Assembly: GCF_018275325.1 (NCBI RefSeq)
Contig: NZ_JAGVQR010000001.1
Location: forward strand, 186,001 to 250,000
Direction of reading: 5' to 3'
Source: Nocardioides palaemonis
GTDB taxonomy: Bacteria; Actinomycetota; Actinomycetes; Propionibacteriales; Nocardioidaceae
DNA: 64,000 nt
A program made the position numbers and the translations under genes. Below are positions 1 through 8,313 of this stretch, piece by piece; position 1 is the first letter of the stretch, and every line of letters starts with the position of its first letter. The notes beneath the pieces are model-generated. The model was not told the origin of the DNA, did no database searches, and was given only the letters and a program-made list of their open reading frames with translations.

Positions 1-126
1 CGCGTCGGCGGCGAGGCGGCGTACGGGCTCGACGATGTCGGCGAACATCGGCGAGCCCCACTGGCTGGCCGGGTCGGCGAAGATCCGCTGCGGGTCGACG
101 ACGAGCAGCCATGCGTCCGGGTGCAT
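1..126 (-). CDS. Cysteine hydrolase (isochorismatase-like), N-terminal part only
   Basis: The reading frame starts at an ATG whose complement is at 124-126 and runs off the left edge, so only 42 residues are visible. They begin MHPDAWLLVVDPQRIFADPA. A hydrophobic strand ending in D-P-Q-R-I-F is the usual opening of isochorismatase-like cysteine hydrolases, where the Asp is the first member of the Asp-Lys-Cys triad. The Lys and Cys lie outside the window, so catalysis and substrate cannot be judged. No Shine-Dalgarno or leaderless -10 box is obvious. Confidence 0.6.
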   Translation of the reverse strand, partial: MHPDAWLLVVDPQRIFADPASQWGSPMFADIVEPVRRLAADA

Positions 127-182
127 GGCGCCAGCCTGTCAGACCGGCGGCGCGCGGACGCCGGGGCCAGGACTTCGCACCC

Positions 183-248
183 GGGACTCGTGCCTGGCAC
201 CCGAGATCTCGGGTGCACAGCACGAGAGTCCCCGGATATCCGGGGACT
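183..248. repeat. Palindromic repeat family A, copy 1
   Basis: Two perfect palindromes stand side by side: a 20-bp one at 197-216 centred on GAGATCTC and a 22-bp one at 227-248 centred on GGATATCC. The first is embedded in a longer imperfect palindrome of about 50 bp (183-232). The same pair recurs in opposite orientation at 45931-45992. It lies between the 3' end of the ABC permease gene and the 5' end of the truncated hydrolase, with no other gene in the 230-bp gap. It may terminate transcription or be a mobile or structural repeat. Confidence 0.85.
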
Positions 249-356
249 CCGGGCCGAGGAGCGGATCAGACGGAGGAGGCGGAGGGACGCAGAGGTGCGC
301 CGGCGACCACCGGTCCCCCGACCGGTGGCCGCCGGCGCTGCCGGGTCGAGCGTGGG

Positions 357-1181
357 CTACTTGACCTCGGCACGCAGGATCGCGCGCAGCCCGAGGGCCA
401 GCGGGATCCAGAGCCAGACCAGGGTGGTGACCCCGAGCTGCTGCCAGTACTCGGCGGTCATCGTCTGGTCGAAGAGCCGGGTGATCGCGAACTGCACGTC
501 GACCCAGGGCTGCAGGTCGGCGAACCAGGACTGCAGCGCCGCCAGCGTGCCGAACGCGATCGGCAGCACGAGCGAGTAGACGAAGTAGCCGACGATCGCG
601 CCGGGGGTGGAGCGGAAGAGCACGCCGAGCATGAAGCCCATCAGCATGCCGAGCACGTTGGCCAGCACGATGTTCGCGAACTGGGTGGTCGTGATGTCCC
701 AGACCGGGTCGAGGCCGGTGATCGCGGAGCCGAGCAGGTTGCCCACCGCGCCGACGGCGAGGGCGAGGAACATCGCGACGACGCCGACGAGGAGGGTGCC
801 GACCAGCTTGGCGGCGAGCACGCGCCCGCGCCACGGGACCAGCGTGTAGGTGGTGAGGCCGGTGCGCTGGCTGTACTCACCCGTCACGGACATCACCGCG
901 ATGATCGGCAGGACCACCGACAACGGCATCCCGATCGCGGTGGAGAACGTGCCCTGGGTGATCGCCTCGTCCGGCGCCCAGAGGATGACCGCGGCCGTGG
1001 CGAGGACGGTCACGATGCCGACGCTGGCCATCATCCAGAAGCCGGCGCGGGTGTCGAACATCTTGCGCAGCTCGACCTTCACCAGGCGGGCGGTGGGGAT
1101 CGGGCGTACGGCGCGGGGTGCGGCGTGCGCGCCGGCGACGGCGGGCGCCGGCGCGGTCGGGGACTGGGTCGCGGTGCTCAT
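357..1181 (-). CDS. ABC-2 type transporter permease subunit
   Basis: A 274-residue integral membrane protein. A cytoplasmic N-terminus rich in Ala/Pro (about 1-35) precedes LVKVELRKMFDTRAGFWMM, the amphipathic entry helix typical of ABC-2 permeases. About six membrane segments follow. It begins inside the last codons of the ATPase gene upstream (ATGA overlap at 1178-1181), so the two are translationally coupled and should form one exporter. Nothing in the sequence reveals the substrate; antibiotic, lipid or peptide export are all possible for this family. Confidence 0.85.
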   Translation of the reverse strand: MSTATQSPTAPAPAVAGAHAAPRAVRPIPTARLVKVELRKMFDTRAGFWMMASVGIVTVLATAAVILWAPDEAITQGTFSTAIGMPLSVVLPIIAVMSVTGEYSQRTGLTTYTLVPWRGRVLAAKLVGTLLVGVVAMFLALAVGAVGNLLGSAITGLDPVWDITTTQFANIVLANVLGMLMGFMLGVLFRSTPGAIVGYFVYSLVLPIAFGTLAALQSWFADLQPWVDVQFAITRLFDQTMTAEYWQQLGVTTLVWLWIPLALGLRAILRAEVK

Positions 1182-2083
1182 GCTGCTGCTCCTTCACGGG
1201 CGGTCTCGGCGGTGAGCTCGAGGAACATCTCCTCCAGGCCGGCGCCGTCGGCGGCGCGCAGCTCGCGCAGGACGACGCCGGCGCGGTGCGCGGCCTCTCC
1301 CACGAGCTCGGGGTCGGCGTCGACGCGCAGGCCGCCGTCGATCGCGGTGGTGACGACCGCCGACTCGTGCAGTGCACGGGCGAGGCGTTCGTGCTGGGTG
1401 GGGTCGGCGGCGCGGACGAGGGTCCCGGCGGCCGCGAGCAGCTCGGACTTCGAGCCCTGCGCCACGATCCGGCCCTGGCCGATCACCACGATGTCGTCGG
1501 CGATCACCTCGATCTCGTGCAGCAGGTGGGACGACAGCAGCACCGTGCCGCCGTCGTCGGCGAAGCCGCGGAGCAGGTCGCGCATCCAGCGGATGCCGGC
1601 GGGGTCGAGGCCGTTGGCCGGCTCGTCGAGGACCAGCACCTGCGGGTCGCCGATGAGGGCCGTCGCGATGCCGAGGCGCTGGCGCATGCCGAGGGAGTAG
1701 TCGCGGACCCGGCGCCTCGCCTCGTCCTCGGTGAGGCCGACCCGGGCGAGGGTCTCGGCGACCCGGGTCCGCGGCAGGCCCATGGTCTGCTGGGCGATGG
1801 TCAGGATCTCGCGTCCGGTGCGCCCGGCGTGCTGCGCGGAGGCGTCCAGCAGGACGCCGACCTCGAGGCCGGGGTTGACCAGCTCGCGGTAGTCGCGCCC
1901 GGTGATGGTGACGCGACCCGACGAGAGGCGGGTGAGGCCGACCATGACGCGCATGGTGGTGGACTTGCCGGCACCGTTGGGGCCGAGGAATCCGGTGACG
2001 CGACCGGTCGCCGCGGTGAAGGACACGTGGTCGACGGCCGTGAACGGGCCGTACTGCTTGGTGAGGGACTCGACGCTGATCAT
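1178..2083 (-). CDS. ABC transporter ATP-binding protein
   Basis: A 301-residue nucleotide-binding subunit. The Walker A motif GPNGAGKST is near residues 34-42. An atypical ABC signature, YSLGMRQRLGIA, lies near 130-141, and Walker B plus D-loop (VLVLDEPANGLDP) near 150-162. The tail after about residue 215 is the C-terminal extension of DrrA/CcmA-type exporters. It is the first gene of a two-gene unit with the permease. The start MISVESLTKQYGPF is the standard N-terminus. It probably energises efflux by the membrane partner. Confidence 0.92.
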   Translation of the reverse strand: MISVESLTKQYGPFTAVDHVSFTAATGRVTGFLGPNGAGKSTTMRVMVGLTRLSSGRVTITGRDYRELVNPGLEVGVLLDASAQHAGRTGREILTIAQQTMGLPRTRVAETLARVGLTEDEARRRVRDYSLGMRQRLGIATALIGDPQVLVLDEPANGLDPAGIRWMRDLLRGFADDGGTVLLSSHLLHEIEVIADDIVVIGQGRIVAQGSKSELLAAAGTLVRAADPTQHERLARALHESAVVTTAIDGGLRVDADPELVGEAAHRAGVVLRELRAADGAGLEEMFLELTAETAREGAAA

Positions 2084-2244
2084 GGGTCAACCCTCGCGGC
2101 GCGCCCGCCCGCCGCACATCGGGGAGCGGGCCCGGTCGCGCCCTGAGCTCGACCCTGAGTCCACCCCGGCGTCGAGCCCCGAGCCGGCGCCCGGGGTGGC
2201 TTGGCCGTGCACGCGCGTTGGGCGCGGTTTGGGACACTGGCCCG

Positions 2245-3309
2245 GTGAGCGAGCCGATCAAGACGCGTCCGCCCCAGGTCACCCTGGCCTCGGGGCTGGT
2301 CATCGCCTCCTCGCTCGTGGTCCTGGTGAGCGCGTGGGGCCAGGTGGCCTCGCTCGGCTCCCTGGACACGCAGGCCGCGATCGACGCCGCGCTCTCCGAC
2401 CCGCCCGTCTCCTCCCTCGGCCTCGACGCCGACGGGCTGACCGGGCTGGTCCGGGTCCTGGCGCTGGTGGCGGCGGCGTCCGCGTGCGCCACCGGGATCC
2501 TCGGCTGGTGGGTCCGGCGCCCCGACAAGGGCGCCCGGCTCGGGCTGACGGTCTTCGCGGTGGTGGTCTTCCTCGCCGGGCTCCCGAGCGCCTGGCTGCC
2601 GTCGGGGTCGATCGCGGGCTCGTTCGTGGCCGCCGGCGCGGCGATGCTGTGGATGGTGCCTGCCCGCGAGTGGTTCGCCACCGGGCGCTGGACGCCGCCC
2701 CCGCCGCGCGAGCCCGCCCCGGCGCGTACGCCCGCCGCAACCGGTCGCCCCGGCGCCGGCGGACCGCCGCCGCCGTACGCCCCGCCGCCGGCCGGCCGAC
2801 CGTTCGGCGAGCACCCGTCGCAGCCGTGGCAGCCGCAGCAGGCACCGCGTCCGGCACAGCGGCCCGTCCCGGTCCTGCGACCGGGCGCGGTGGTCACCGC
2901 GTTCGTCCTCACGGTGGTGATGGCCGGCGGCCTGCTCGCGCTCTCGGTGATGTGGATCGCGATGGCGGGCCTCGCGCCCGACCTGGTCGCCCGGCTGATC
3001 GACGAGCAGCAGCCCGAGCTCGCCGAGGCCGGCGTGAGCGCCGACGACCTCCGCGGCATGATGCTCGCCATGGCCGGCGGGTTCGTCCTGTGGTGCTCGG
3101 TGGCGCTGGTGCTGGCCGGCTTCGTGATGGCCCGCCGCGACTGGGCCCGTCGCGGGCTGATGGTCGTGGCCGCGCTGAGCGCCGGCGCCAGCCTGGCCCT
3201 GCTCGGGAGCACCACGCTGGTGCTCGTGCCGGCCGCCGCCGCGCTGGTGACGGTCGTCCTGCTGCGGCGGGTCGAGGTGCGCCGCTGGTTCTCGGTCGAG
3301 CAGCACTGA
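2245..3309 (+). CDS. Hypothetical membrane protein with proline-rich linker
   Basis: About 354 residues from the GTG at 2245 (VSEPIKTRPP); an in-frame TTG at 2218 is also possible. Four hydrophobic segments lie in the first 140 residues. A cytoplasmic-looking linker rich in Pro, Ala and Arg follows, then three more membrane segments. The architecture resembles the next gene (membrane helices plus low-complexity Pro/Gln/Tyr stretch), so the two may be distant paralogues. No catalytic motif is visible and the family is not recognised. It is transcribed away from the ABC transporter. Confidence 0.7.
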   Translation: MSEPIKTRPPQVTLASGLVIASSLVVLVSAWGQVASLGSLDTQAAIDAALSDPPVSSLGLDADGLTGLVRVLALVAAASACATGILGWWVRRPDKGARLGLTVFAVVVFLAGLPSAWLPSGSIAGSFVAAGAAMLWMVPAREWFATGRWTPPPPREPAPARTPAATGRPGAGGPPPPYAPPPAGRPFGEHPSQPWQPQQAPRPAQRPVPVLRPGAVVTAFVLTVVMAGGLLALSVMWIAMAGLAPDLVARLIDEQQPELAEAGVSADDLRGMMLAMAGGFVLWCSVALVLAGFVMARRDWARRGLMVVAALSAGASLALLGSTTLVLVPAAAALVTVVLLRRVEVRRWFSVEQH

Positions 3310-3354
3310 GCGTCATTCACCCTGCGGCCACCAGCGACATGGTGAGATGGCCCC

Positions 3355-4161
3355 ATGAGCGAGCAGGATCCCGGTCCCACCCACACGCCCTACGGGCAGC
3401 CGACCCCGTCCGGCCAGCAGCCCTACGGCCAGCAGTCCTACGGGCAGCCGCCCTACGGCCAGCAGCCGTACGGGCAGTACGGGCAGCAGCCCTACGGGAC
3501 GGTCGACCCTGACCGTCGGCCCACCACCGTGACGGTGGCCGCGTGGATCACGATCGTGTTCTCCGGCCTGTCGGCCGCCCTGTTCGGGATCATCGCGCTG
3601 ATGTTCGTCGTCGCCCGCGACGAGTTCGTGTCGGCGTTCGACCGCGAGATGCAGTCGAGCGTGAGCACCACCGACGTCACCATCGACGCCGAGTCGCTGG
3701 CCGGCGTGATCGTCGCGGTCTTCCTCGTCTTCGCGCTGTGGGCGCTGATCGCGATCGTGCTGGCCGTCTTCGTGCTGCGGCGCTCCAACGTCGCGCGCAT
3801 CCTGCTGGTCATCTCCAGCAGCGTGACCGCGCTGCTGTCGCTCATCGGCATCGGCAGCGGCGTCTCGATCGTCCCGCTGATCGCCGCCATCGCGGTCGTC
3901 GTGCTGCTGTTCGTCGGCGGCGCCGGCGACTGGTTCAAGGGCCAGGGCGCGGCGCTGGCCGGCCCGGCCGGTGGCTACGGCAGCGACGGCACCTACGGCG
4001 GGCAGTACCCGACCTACGGCACCCAGCAGCCCGGCCCCTACGGGTCGCAGCCCGGATCCGAGGCGCCGAGCTACCCGCCGCCGCCGTCGCAGAACCCGTA
4101 CGGCCAGCCGCCCGTCGACGGCGGCAGCGGCTCGGAGCAGCCGGACAACCCGTACCGCTGA
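3355..4161 (+). CDS. DUF4064-like membrane protein with GQQPYGQ repeats
   Basis: A 268-residue protein. Residues 1-50 are a low-complexity tract of repeated PYGQ/GQQPYGQ units, and the last 70 residues are again rich in Gly, Tyr, Pro and Gln. Between them are four membrane helices, with a small charged extracytoplasmic loop between helices 1 and 2. Such Tyr/Gln/Pro tails are common on actinobacterial membrane proteins of unknown function and may mediate phase-separation-like or scaffold contacts (inference). It starts 45 nt after the previous gene and ends 1 nt from the convergent aminotransferase gene. Confidence 0.75.
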   Translation: MSEQDPGPTHTPYGQPTPSGQQPYGQQSYGQPPYGQQPYGQYGQQPYGTVDPDRRPTTVTVAAWITIVFSGLSAALFGIIALMFVVARDEFVSAFDREMQSSVSTTDVTIDAESLAGVIVAVFLVFALWALIAIVLAVFVLRRSNVARILLVISSSVTALLSLIGIGSGVSIVPLIAAIAVVVLLFVGGAGDWFKGQGAALAGPAGGYGSDGTYGGQYPTYGTQQPGPYGSQPGSEAPSYPPPPSQNPYGQPPVDGGSGSEQPDNPYR

Positions 4162-4162
4162 C

Positions 4163-5359
4163 TCAGCGGGCCAGGTCGGCCGCGGCGAGGCGTCGTACGC
4201 CCTCGCTGATCACGGCCGGCTCCTTGCAGAACGCCCAGCGCACCAGCTGACGCCCGGCGTCGGCGTCGTCGTAGAACCCCTGCGTGGGGATCGCGACGAC
4301 GCCGGCCCGCTCGGGCAGCGCGAGGCAGAACGCGCGCCCGTCCTCCCAGCCGAGGTGGCTGATGTCGGTGGTGGCGAAGTAGGTCCCCTCGGGCAGCCGT
4401 GCCGGCAGCCCGGCCTCCGCGAGCCCGGCGCACAGCAGGTCGCGCCGCGCCTGCAGGTCCCGCGCCAGCGCGGCTGGCCACTCGGGCTCGTGGTCGAGCG
4501 CGTGGGCCACCGCCGGCTGCAGGGGCGCTCCCGACGTGAAGGTCAGCCACTGCTTCGCGGCGAGCACCGCCTGCACGAGCCGGGCGGGACCGGTGGCCCA
4601 CCCGACCTTCCACCCGGTGAACGACCAGCTCTTGCCCACGCTCGACAGCGTGAGCGTGCGCTCCCACATGCCCGGGAGGGTGGCGATCGGTACCTGCCCC
4701 TCGGCGGACCGCGCGTCGTCGAAGACCAGGTGCTCGTAGACCTCGTCGGTGACGACCAGGACGTCGTTCTCGATCGCGAGGTCCGCCACCAGCTGCAGCT
4801 CCTCGCGCGTGAGGACCGTGCCGGTGGGGTTGTGCGGGGTGTTCAGCAGCACGAGCTTCGTCGCCGGGGTGATCGCCGCGCGGAGCTCGTCGGGGTCGGG
4901 CCGGAAGCCGGTCTCAGCGCGGAGAGTGACGGGGCGCCGCCGGGCACCGCACATGTCGAGCATCGCGGTGTAGGAGTCGTAGTAGGGCTCGAGCACCACG
5001 ACCTCGTCGCCGGGGTCGACCAGCCCGAGCAGCGCCCCCGCGATCGCCTCGGTGCACCCGGTGGTGACGACCACCTCGGTGTCGGGGTCGGGAGTGAGCC
5101 CGTAGTGCCGCTGCTGGTGGCGCGCGATCGCGGCGCGCAGCGCGGGCACGCCGATGCCGGGGGCGTACTGGTTGGCGCCCGCCTGCAGCGCCTCCACGGC
5201 GGCGGCGACGACCGACGCGGGCCCGTCGACGTCGGGGAAGCCCTGCCCGAGGTTGAGCGCCCCGGTGCGCACCGCGAGCGCCGACATCTCCGAGAAGACC
5301 GTCGGCGGGATCTGCGCGACGCGGTCGGACAGGACGGACGGGCCGGGCGTGGCAGGCAT
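4163..5359 (-). CDS. Class I/II PLP-dependent aminotransferase
   Basis: A 398-residue fold-type I aminotransferase. The motif TPHNPTG (about 174-180) contains the substrate/PLP-binding Asn, TDEVYE carries the PLP-ring Asp (about 205), and SSVGKSWSFTGWKVGW carries the Schiff-base Lys at about 243. The N-terminal LNLGQGFPDVDGP and the overall pattern are closest to the kynurenine/methionine aminotransferase (YbdL, KAT) group. In actinobacteria these genes are often annotated as N-succinyldiaminopimelate aminotransferase, and the substrate is not settled here. It appears leaderless (box at 5367-5372). Confidence 0.88.
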   Translation of the reverse strand: MPATPGPSVLSDRVAQIPPTVFSEMSALAVRTGALNLGQGFPDVDGPASVVAAAVEALQAGANQYAPGIGVPALRAAIARHQQRHYGLTPDPDTEVVVTTGCTEAIAGALLGLVDPGDEVVVLEPYYDSYTAMLDMCGARRRPVTLRAETGFRPDPDELRAAITPATKLVLLNTPHNPTGTVLTREELQLVADLAIENDVLVVTDEVYEHLVFDDARSAEGQVPIATLPGMWERTLTLSSVGKSWSFTGWKVGWATGPARLVQAVLAAKQWLTFTSGAPLQPAVAHALDHEPEWPAALARDLQARRDLLCAGLAEAGLPARLPEGTYFATTDISHLGWEDGRAFCLALPERAGVVAIPTQGFYDDADAGRQLVRWAFCKEPAVISEGVRRLAAADLAR

Positions 5360-5366
5360 GCTCGCG

Positions 5367-5372
5367 AGACTA
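5367..5372 (-). promoter_or_regulatory. Leaderless -10 box for the aminotransferase
   Basis: TAGTCT on the minus strand, 7 nt before the ATG at 5359. There is no room for a Shine-Dalgarno, so transcription should begin at the start codon. Confidence 0.6.
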
Positions 5373-5399
5373 GCCGGGGCACGACGGACCGGTCGTGGC

Positions 5400-5405
5400 T
5401 AGGCT
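5400..5405 (+). promoter_or_regulatory. Leaderless -10 box for pyrE
   Basis: TAGGCT lies 7 nt before the GTG at 5413. It favours this start over the in-frame GTG at 5395, which would lie upstream of the transcript start. The aminotransferase box faces the other way 28 bp away, giving a compact divergent promoter pair. Confidence 0.6.
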
Positions 5406-5412
5406 GCGGGCC

Positions 5413-5940
5413 GTGGTTGACGAGACGCTCGCACGCGACATCGACGCGGCCTGCCGCCTGACCGGGGAGTTCACCCTCAGGTCCGGCCAGGTCGCCGACA
5501 CCTACTTCGACAAGTACCTCTTCGAGGCGCAGCCCGCGCTGCTCGACCGGGTCGCGACCCGGATGCTCGACCTGCTCCCGGACGGCACGGAGCTGCTCGG
5601 CGGGCTCGAGCTGGGCGGCATCCCGATCGCGACGATGGTGTCGGCGAAGACCGGGCTGCCGGCGCTCTTCGTGCGCAAGAAGGCCAAGGAGTACGGCACC
5701 TGCAAGCTGGCCGAGGGGCCCGACGTGGCCGGTCGGCGGATCACGATCATCGAGGACGTGATCACCACCGGGGGCGCCGTGCGCGACGCGACCCGCGAGC
5801 TGCGGGCCGCCGGCGCGACGGTCGAGGTCGTGGTGTGCGCGATCGACCGGTCGCCCGCGGGGGAGAACCCGCTCGCCGACGTGGGGCTGGAGGTCCGCTC
5901 GGTCCTCACCCGCGCCGACCTCGACGCGGCGCAGGGCTGA
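5413..5940 (+). CDS. pyrE: Orotate phosphoribosyltransferase
   Basis: A 175-residue enzyme that joins orotate to PRPP to give OMP, the fifth step of UMP synthesis. The type I PRTase loop ITIIEDVITTGGA (about 113-125) contains the two acidic residues that bind PRPP ribose. The flexible-loop Lys pair is in FVRKKAKEYG, and the N-terminus LTGEFTLRSGQ is the orotate-site signature. The length is normal for actinobacterial PyrE. The remaining pyr genes are not in the window. The stop is 10 bp from the convergent DedA gene. Confidence 0.93.
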   Translation: MVDETLARDIDAACRLTGEFTLRSGQVADTYFDKYLFEAQPALLDRVATRMLDLLPDGTELLGGLELGGIPIATMVSAKTGLPALFVRKKAKEYGTCKLAEGPDVAGRRITIIEDVITTGGAVRDATRELRAAGATVEVVVCAIDRSPAGENPLADVGLEVRSVLTRADLDAAQG

Positions 5941-5950
5941 CCGACCCGGC

Positions 5951-6697
5951 TCAGTCCAGGTCGCGGCCGGTGATGTCGCGGTCGGGGCCGCCGTCGTGGT
6001 CGCCGACCTCGGCGCCGGCGGCGTTGGTGCGCCGGTGGCGGACCCACTCGACGACGATCGGGATCACCGAGAAGGCGACGATCACGATCACCAGCTTGTC
6101 GATGCTCTCGCCCAGGTGGGGGAACGCGTCGCCGAGGAAGAAGCCGAGCAGGGTGATCACGACGACCCACAGCACGGCGCCGACCGCGCTCCAGAGGAAG
6201 AAGCGGTGGCGCTCCATCCGGGTCACGCCGGCCACCACGGTGATGTAGGTGCGCACGAACGGCACGAACCGCCCGATCACCAGCGCCTTGTTGCCGTGGC
6301 GGTCGAAGAACGCCGTGGTCTGGTCGAAGTACTTGCGCTTGATGATGCGGCCGTCGCGCTCGTAGAGCGGTGGACCGATCTTCCGGCCGATCTCGTAGCC
6401 CACGACGTTGCCGAGGAAGGCCGCCCCCGTCAGCGCCGCCATCGCGATCAGCACCTCCACGAACGGAGGGCCGGGGAACAGGTCGAGCTGGCCGGTGGCG
6501 ATGAAGAGCCCGAGGGCGAACAGGAGCGTGTCACCCGGCAGGATCGGGAAGAACAGGCCGCACTCGACGAAGACGATGACCAGGCTGATCCAGAACAGCT
6601 CGGTGCCGAACCGGTCGAGCAGCCAGTTGGGGTCCATCCAGTCGATCCCCAGCAGGAGCGGGGTCACCGTCCCTGCGCGGTCGAGGAGAGAGATCAC
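5951..6697 (-). CDS. DedA family membrane protein
   Basis: A 248-residue inner-membrane protein of the DedA/SNARE-associated superfamily, some members of which are now known as lipid scramblases. It shows the family hallmarks: an acidic segment LPGDTLLFALG near residue 55, a G-rich helix GNVVGYEIGRKIG near 97-109, and the basic motif GRFVPFVRTYITVVAGVTRM near 142-161. About five membrane segments are expected. The start is the GTG at 6697, 6 nt after a TACCCT box. DedA proteins keep the proton-motive force and recycle lipid carriers; which lipid is handled here is unknown. Confidence 0.9.
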   Translation of the reverse strand: MISLLDRAGTVTPLLLGIDWMDPNWLLDRFGTELFWISLVIVFVECGLFFPILPGDTLLFALGLFIATGQLDLFPGPPFVEVLIAMAALTGAAFLGNVVGYEIGRKIGPPLYERDGRIIKRKYFDQTTAFFDRHGNKALVIGRFVPFVRTYITVVAGVTRMERHRFFLWSAVGAVLWVVVITLLGFFLGDAFPHLGESIDKLVIVIVAFSVIPIVVEWVRHRRTNAAGAEVGDHDGGPDRDITGRDLD

Positions 6698-6703
6698 CCG
6701 GGA

Positions 6704-6709
6704 AGGGTA
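6704..6709 (-). promoter_or_regulatory. Leaderless -10 box for the DedA gene
   Basis: TACCCT on the minus strand, 6 nt before the GTG start. Confidence 0.5.
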
Positions 6710-6767
6710 GTCGCCGGGACCGACGCCGCGGGAAACGGCCGGAGCGGCCGCGACGGCGGGGCCTGCC

Positions 6768-6773
6768 TAGGGT
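6768..6773 (+). promoter_or_regulatory. Leaderless -10 box for the TrmH-type gene
   Basis: TAGGGT followed by 6 nt and the ATG at 6780. No Shine-Dalgarno sequence is present. Confidence 0.6.
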
Positions 6774-6779
6774 GGCGCC

Positions 6780-7457
6780 ATGCAGGACGAGCGTGCGCCC
6801 TACGACCCGATGCCCCACGGCCCGCCCGAGGTCGGCGTCGGGCCGTGGCCCGGGGACTGGCCGGTCGGCGCGCACTGGGACCCCGACCTGCTGCGCGACG
6901 GCGACCGGCGCAACGTCGTCGACCGCTACCGCTACTGGAGCCTCGAGGCGATCGTGGCCGACCTCGACACCCGCCGCCACGACTTCCACGTGGCGATCGA
7001 GAACTGGCAGCACGACTTCAACATCGGCACGATCGTGCGCTCGGCCAACGCGTTCCTCGCCGCCGAGGTGCACATCGTCGGCAACCGGCGGTGGAACCGT
7101 CGCGGCGCGATGGTCACCGACCGCTACCAGCACGTCCGGCACCACCCGGACGCCGCGGCGCTCGCGGCGTACCTCCACGAGCACGACGGCGGCCCGGTCC
7201 GGCTGCTCGGCATCGACAACCTGCCGGGTTCGGAGCACCTCGAGACGATGGAGGTGCCGCGACGGGTGTGCTTCCTCTTCGGACAGGAGGGGCCGGGTCT
7301 CTCGGACGGGGCGCGCGAGGCGTGCGACGGGACCTTCTCGATCGCCCAGTTCGGCTCGACGCGGTCGATCAACGCCAGCGCGGCAGCGGCGATCGCGATG
7401 CACTCCTGGGTGCGCACGCACGCCGACCTCACCGGCGACGGCGCCTGGCGCGGCTGA
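6780..7457 (+). CDS. TrmH/SpoU family RNA 2'-O-methyltransferase
   Basis: A 225-residue SPOUT-fold methylase. All three family motifs are present: motif 1 NIGTIVRSANAFLAAEVHIVG (about 81-101), motif 2 CFLFGQEGPGLSD (about 162-174), and motif 3 STRSINASAAAAIAMHSW (about 198-215), which form the trefoil knot that binds AdoMet. It probably methylates a ribose in tRNA or 23S rRNA, but the target is not predictable. About 65 residues precede motif 1. The gene ends in the stem of a strong terminator shared with the convergent gene. Confidence 0.9.
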   Translation: MQDERAPYDPMPHGPPEVGVGPWPGDWPVGAHWDPDLLRDGDRRNVVDRYRYWSLEAIVADLDTRRHDFHVAIENWQHDFNIGTIVRSANAFLAAEVHIVGNRRWNRRGAMVTDRYQHVRHHPDAAALAAYLHEHDGGPVRLLGIDNLPGSEHLETMEVPRRVCFLFGQEGPGLSDGAREACDGTFSIAQFGSTRSINASAAAAIAMHSWVRTHADLTGDGAWRG

Positions 7458-7487
7458 CCCCGCCGCCCGGTGCGGGCGACGGGGTCA
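7455..7487. terminator. Convergent hairpin terminator
   Basis: A 15-bp stem with one mismatch and a 3-nt loop (GTG at 7470-7472). The first stem bases are the TGA stop of the RNA methylase gene. It lies between two convergent genes, so it can serve both. There is no T-run, as is usual in high-GC actinobacteria. Confidence 0.75.
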
Positions 7488-7505
7488 CGGGTGGAGCGGC
7501 AGGTC

Positions 7506-8246
7506 TCAGCGGCGGGTCTGGGTGTAGCAGACGAGCGAGCGGTCGCCGACCTTCCAGCTCACCTTGGAGGGCCAGCTGAAGCGGTACGTCCGCGAACGGG
7601 TGACGGCGCGGCAGCGTTCGGTGCCGAGCTTGGTCCACGCCTTCTTGCTCCGGTAGGCATTGCCCTTCACCTTCAGCGCGGCAGTGGCCCGGAACGTGTG
7701 CTTGTCCGAGCAGACCGTGACGTGGAAGTCGCGCCCGGCCAGGCAGCGCGAGACGCCCTTGGCGTAGGGCTTGCGGCCGAGGTCGAGCTTCGCCGGGAGC
7801 GGCAGCAGCACGTCGTCGGAGCGCAGGACGAGGTCGCAGCGCAGCCAGCGGGCGCCCGCGGCCTGCTGCTCCGCGGTCGGCGCGAAGTAGGCCAGGTCGT
7901 AGGCGGTGAGCCGCACGCCGGGGAGCTTGGTGCCGAGCACCTGCTTCTGCGCGGGGTAGCAGGTCTCGAGGGCGAAGCGGGCCAGGCCCTTGTCCTCGTA
8001 GCCGAGGTCGGCCGGCATCTGGCCCACCGCGATCACCTGGGAGGTGTGCTCGCCGGCGCAGTCCACCGGCGCCCCGCTGTAGGTGGGCAGCTGGATCTCC
8101 GGCGCGGTGATGGCCGAGCACTGTCCCACCGCCGGTGCACCGAAGGCCGGGTCGGCGGCCCCCGCGGCCGTCGACGTGGCGAAGGTGGTGAGGGCTGTCA
8201 TGAGGAGCGCAGCGGCGATGGCACCGGCCCCGAGTCGTCGTGTCAT
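7506..8246 (-). CDS. Secreted septum-formation-like protein
   Basis: A 246-residue exported protein. Residues 1-31 are a Sec signal peptide (MTRRLG, hydrophobic stretch, then AGAADP). The mature part contains VGQCSAI..., VDCAGEHTSQVIAVG and later VSRCLAGRDFHV and VCSDKHTF. The repeated C-x(n)-C-x-x-x-H-x-x pattern matches the actinobacterial septum-formation (Septum_form) domain occurring twice. The family's biochemical role is unknown; it is usually secreted or lipid-anchored. The ATG at 8246 was chosen over longer frames because TAGGTT lies 7 nt upstream. Confidence 0.7.
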   Translation of the reverse strand: MTRRLGAGAIAAALLMTALTTFATSTAAGAADPAFGAPAVGQCSAITAPEIQLPTYSGAPVDCAGEHTSQVIAVGQMPADLGYEDKGLARFALETCYPAQKQVLGTKLPGVRLTAYDLAYFAPTAEQQAAGARWLRCDLVLRSDDVLLPLPAKLDLGRKPYAKGVSRCLAGRDFHVTVCSDKHTFRATAALKVKGNAYRSKKAWTKLGTERCRAVTRSRTYRFSWPSKVSWKVGDRSLVCYTQTRR

Positions 8247-8253
8247 GGGCCGC

Positions 8254-8259
8254 AACCTA
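8254..8259 (-). promoter_or_regulatory. Leaderless -10 box for the septum-formation-like gene
   Basis: TAGGTT on the minus strand, 7 nt from the ATG at 8246, and just beyond the sigma-gene terminator. Confidence 0.6.
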
Positions 8260-8268
8260 GGTGGCGGT

Positions 8269-8311
8269 GGCCCGCCGCGCCACCACCTCACGGGTCGTGG
8301 CGCGGCGGCCC
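8269..8311 (-). terminator. Terminator after the SigE-family sigma gene
   Basis: A GC-rich 12-bp stem with a 13-nt loop and a mismatch near its base. It begins 3 nt after the stop codon of the sigma gene at 8314 and sits just upstream of the next gene's promoter. No T-tract follows. Confidence 0.65.
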
Positions 8312-8313
8312 GT

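Noticed and set aside
1-126. Plus-strand ORF at the left edge
   Set aside because: Codon usage and the recognisable VVDPQRIFADP hydrolase start support the minus strand instead.
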